From positions 186,001-250,000 of the forward strand of contig JBMNGG010000003.1 of NCBI GenBank assembly GCA_050949705.1: a stretch of 64,000 nucleotides of DNA. The letters run 5' to 3'. The notes beneath the pieces were generated by a model. It was not told the origin of the DNA. It searched no databases and saw only the letters and a list, made by a program, of their open reading frames with translations. How positions within the stretch are numbered: the stretch's first letter is position 1; each line of letters begins with the position of its first letter. The DNA comes from JBMNGG01 sp050949705. Its GTDB lineage: Bacteria; Bacillota; Thermosediminibacteria; Thermosediminibacterales; Tepidanaerobacteraceae. Shown here one piece after another: positions 63,602-64,000 of the stretch. The translations under genes were made by a program, and so were the position numbers.

Positions 63602-63922
63602 TTGGCTAATATGGGAAACATGAATAAATTAATGAAACAAGTCCAGAAGATGCAAAAGGATATGATGAAATTACAGGATGAACTAAAAGAAAGAACAGTA
63701 GAAGCTACTGCCGGAGGCGGAGTGGTAAAGGTAGTAGCAAGTGGTAAAAAGCAGCTAGTAAGTATTGAGATCGATCCTGAAGTGATAGACAGTGACGATG
63801 TAGAAATGCTTCAAGACTTGGTGTTGGCTGCAGCTAATGAAGCACTGCAAAAGGCTGAAGACATGGTGGCTAATGAAATGGGCAAACTTACTGGCGGTCT
63901 TAATATGCCTGGCCTATTTTAG
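63602..63922 (+). CDS. YbaB/EbfC nucleoid-associated protein
   Basis: 106 aa. MNKLMKQVQKMQKDMMKLQDEL coiled start, then VEATAGGGVVKVVASGKKQLVSIEIDPE, both diagnostic. TTG 63602, eight bases after AAGGAGG. The dnaX-ybaB-recR order is strongly conserved in bacteria. Confidence 0.93.
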   Translation: MANMGNMNKLMKQVQKMQKDMMKLQDELKERTVEATAGGGVVKVVASGKKQLVSIEIDPEVIDSDDVEMLQDLVLAAANEALQKAEDMVANEMGKLTGGLNMPGLF

Positions 63923-63933
63923 GAGACGATTTT

Positions 63934-64000
63934 ATGGCTTATTATGCACAGCCGTTGGAACGGCTGGTTGAAGAACTTTCCCGCTTGCCCGGTATCGGAC
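63934..64000 (+). CDS. recR: recombination protein RecR (partial, start only)
   Basis: First 22 codons, MAYYAQPLERLVEELSRLPG, match the RecR N-terminal helix-hairpin-helix start. AGGAGA upstream; the gene runs off the window end. Confidence 0.88.
   Translation, partial: MAYYAQPLERLVEELSRLPGIG

Overview
The window reads as chromosome of a low-GC, spore-forming, probably anaerobic member of the Firmicutes (Clostridia-like). The grounds are a GerA-type germinant receptor operon, spoVAC-D-E, T-box leaders, an SLH-domain S-layer protein, FeoAB, a tryptophanase/tyrosine phenol-lyase family enzyme, TTG/GTG starts with strong AGGAGG ribosome binding sites, and a long Firmicutes-type SRP RNA. No rRNA, prophage or CRISPR array was seen.

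Layout. 1-5.0 kb: pyrimidine operon carB(partial)-pyrK-pyrD-pyrF-pyrE. 5.1-10.2 kb: small holin-like protein, argS, an MBL-fold hydrolase, a soluble CZB chemoreceptor and a ferritin-like protein. 10.2-14.4 kb: gerA/gerB/gerC(broken)/small D subunit. 14.5-19.7 kb: pyrG (catalytic Cys of the glutaminase domain replaced by Gly), a FemAB-like transferase, and a frameshifted Lon-family protease. 19.9-22.9 kb: strong promoter, hairpin-rich leader and an S-layer gene interrupted by a stop and a frameshift. 22.9-26 kb: an accessory island with eight 25-bp REP palindromes, three decayed RAYT transposase remnants, a type I toxin cassette (23.2-23.5 kb) and an AbiF/Abi_2 gene preceded by its own promoter and a small terminated structured RNA (24.39-25.45 kb). 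26-31.9 kb: lipoprotein, amino acid permease, LysM protein, secreted stalk-domain protein, and an IS30 element beside the severed 3' end of a second lyase gene. 32-36 kb: two T-box genes facing each other, a proline T-box with putP and a probable tyrosine T-box with a beta-eliminating lyase. 36.2-41.1 kb: feoA, feoB(frameshifted), a nicotianamine-synthase-like methyltransferase, a flippase-like membrane protein, pssA and a convergent AraC regulator. 41.7-49.6 kb: macrodomain, OYE/dienoyl-CoA-reductase-like enzyme, spoVAC-D-E, acyl-ACP thioesterase, stalk-domain protein, PilX-like prepilin. 49.7-53.7 kb: amino acid ABC transporter operon with an ornithine-cyclodeaminase-family enzyme behind a palindromic operator. 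53.7-56.5 kb: DUF503, a ferritin-VIT1 fusion, six tRNA genes (all four Ser anticodons, two Arg) around tadA. 56.9-61.3 kb: a SipW/TasA-like secretion and fibre locus with DUF5305. 61.4-64 kb: SRP RNA, dnaX, ybaB, recR(partial).

The most interesting parts are the AbiF plus small RNA pair, the type I toxin cassette bounded by 30-bp inverted repeats, the RAYT-derived REP units, the glutaminase-dead CTP synthase, the tyrosine T-box on a lyase gene, and the feoAB-lipid gene cluster. Four otherwise recognisable genes (gerC, lon, slp, feoB) carry frameshifts or stops. Several are single-base changes in short A runs, so sequencing error and true decay must be told apart from raw reads.
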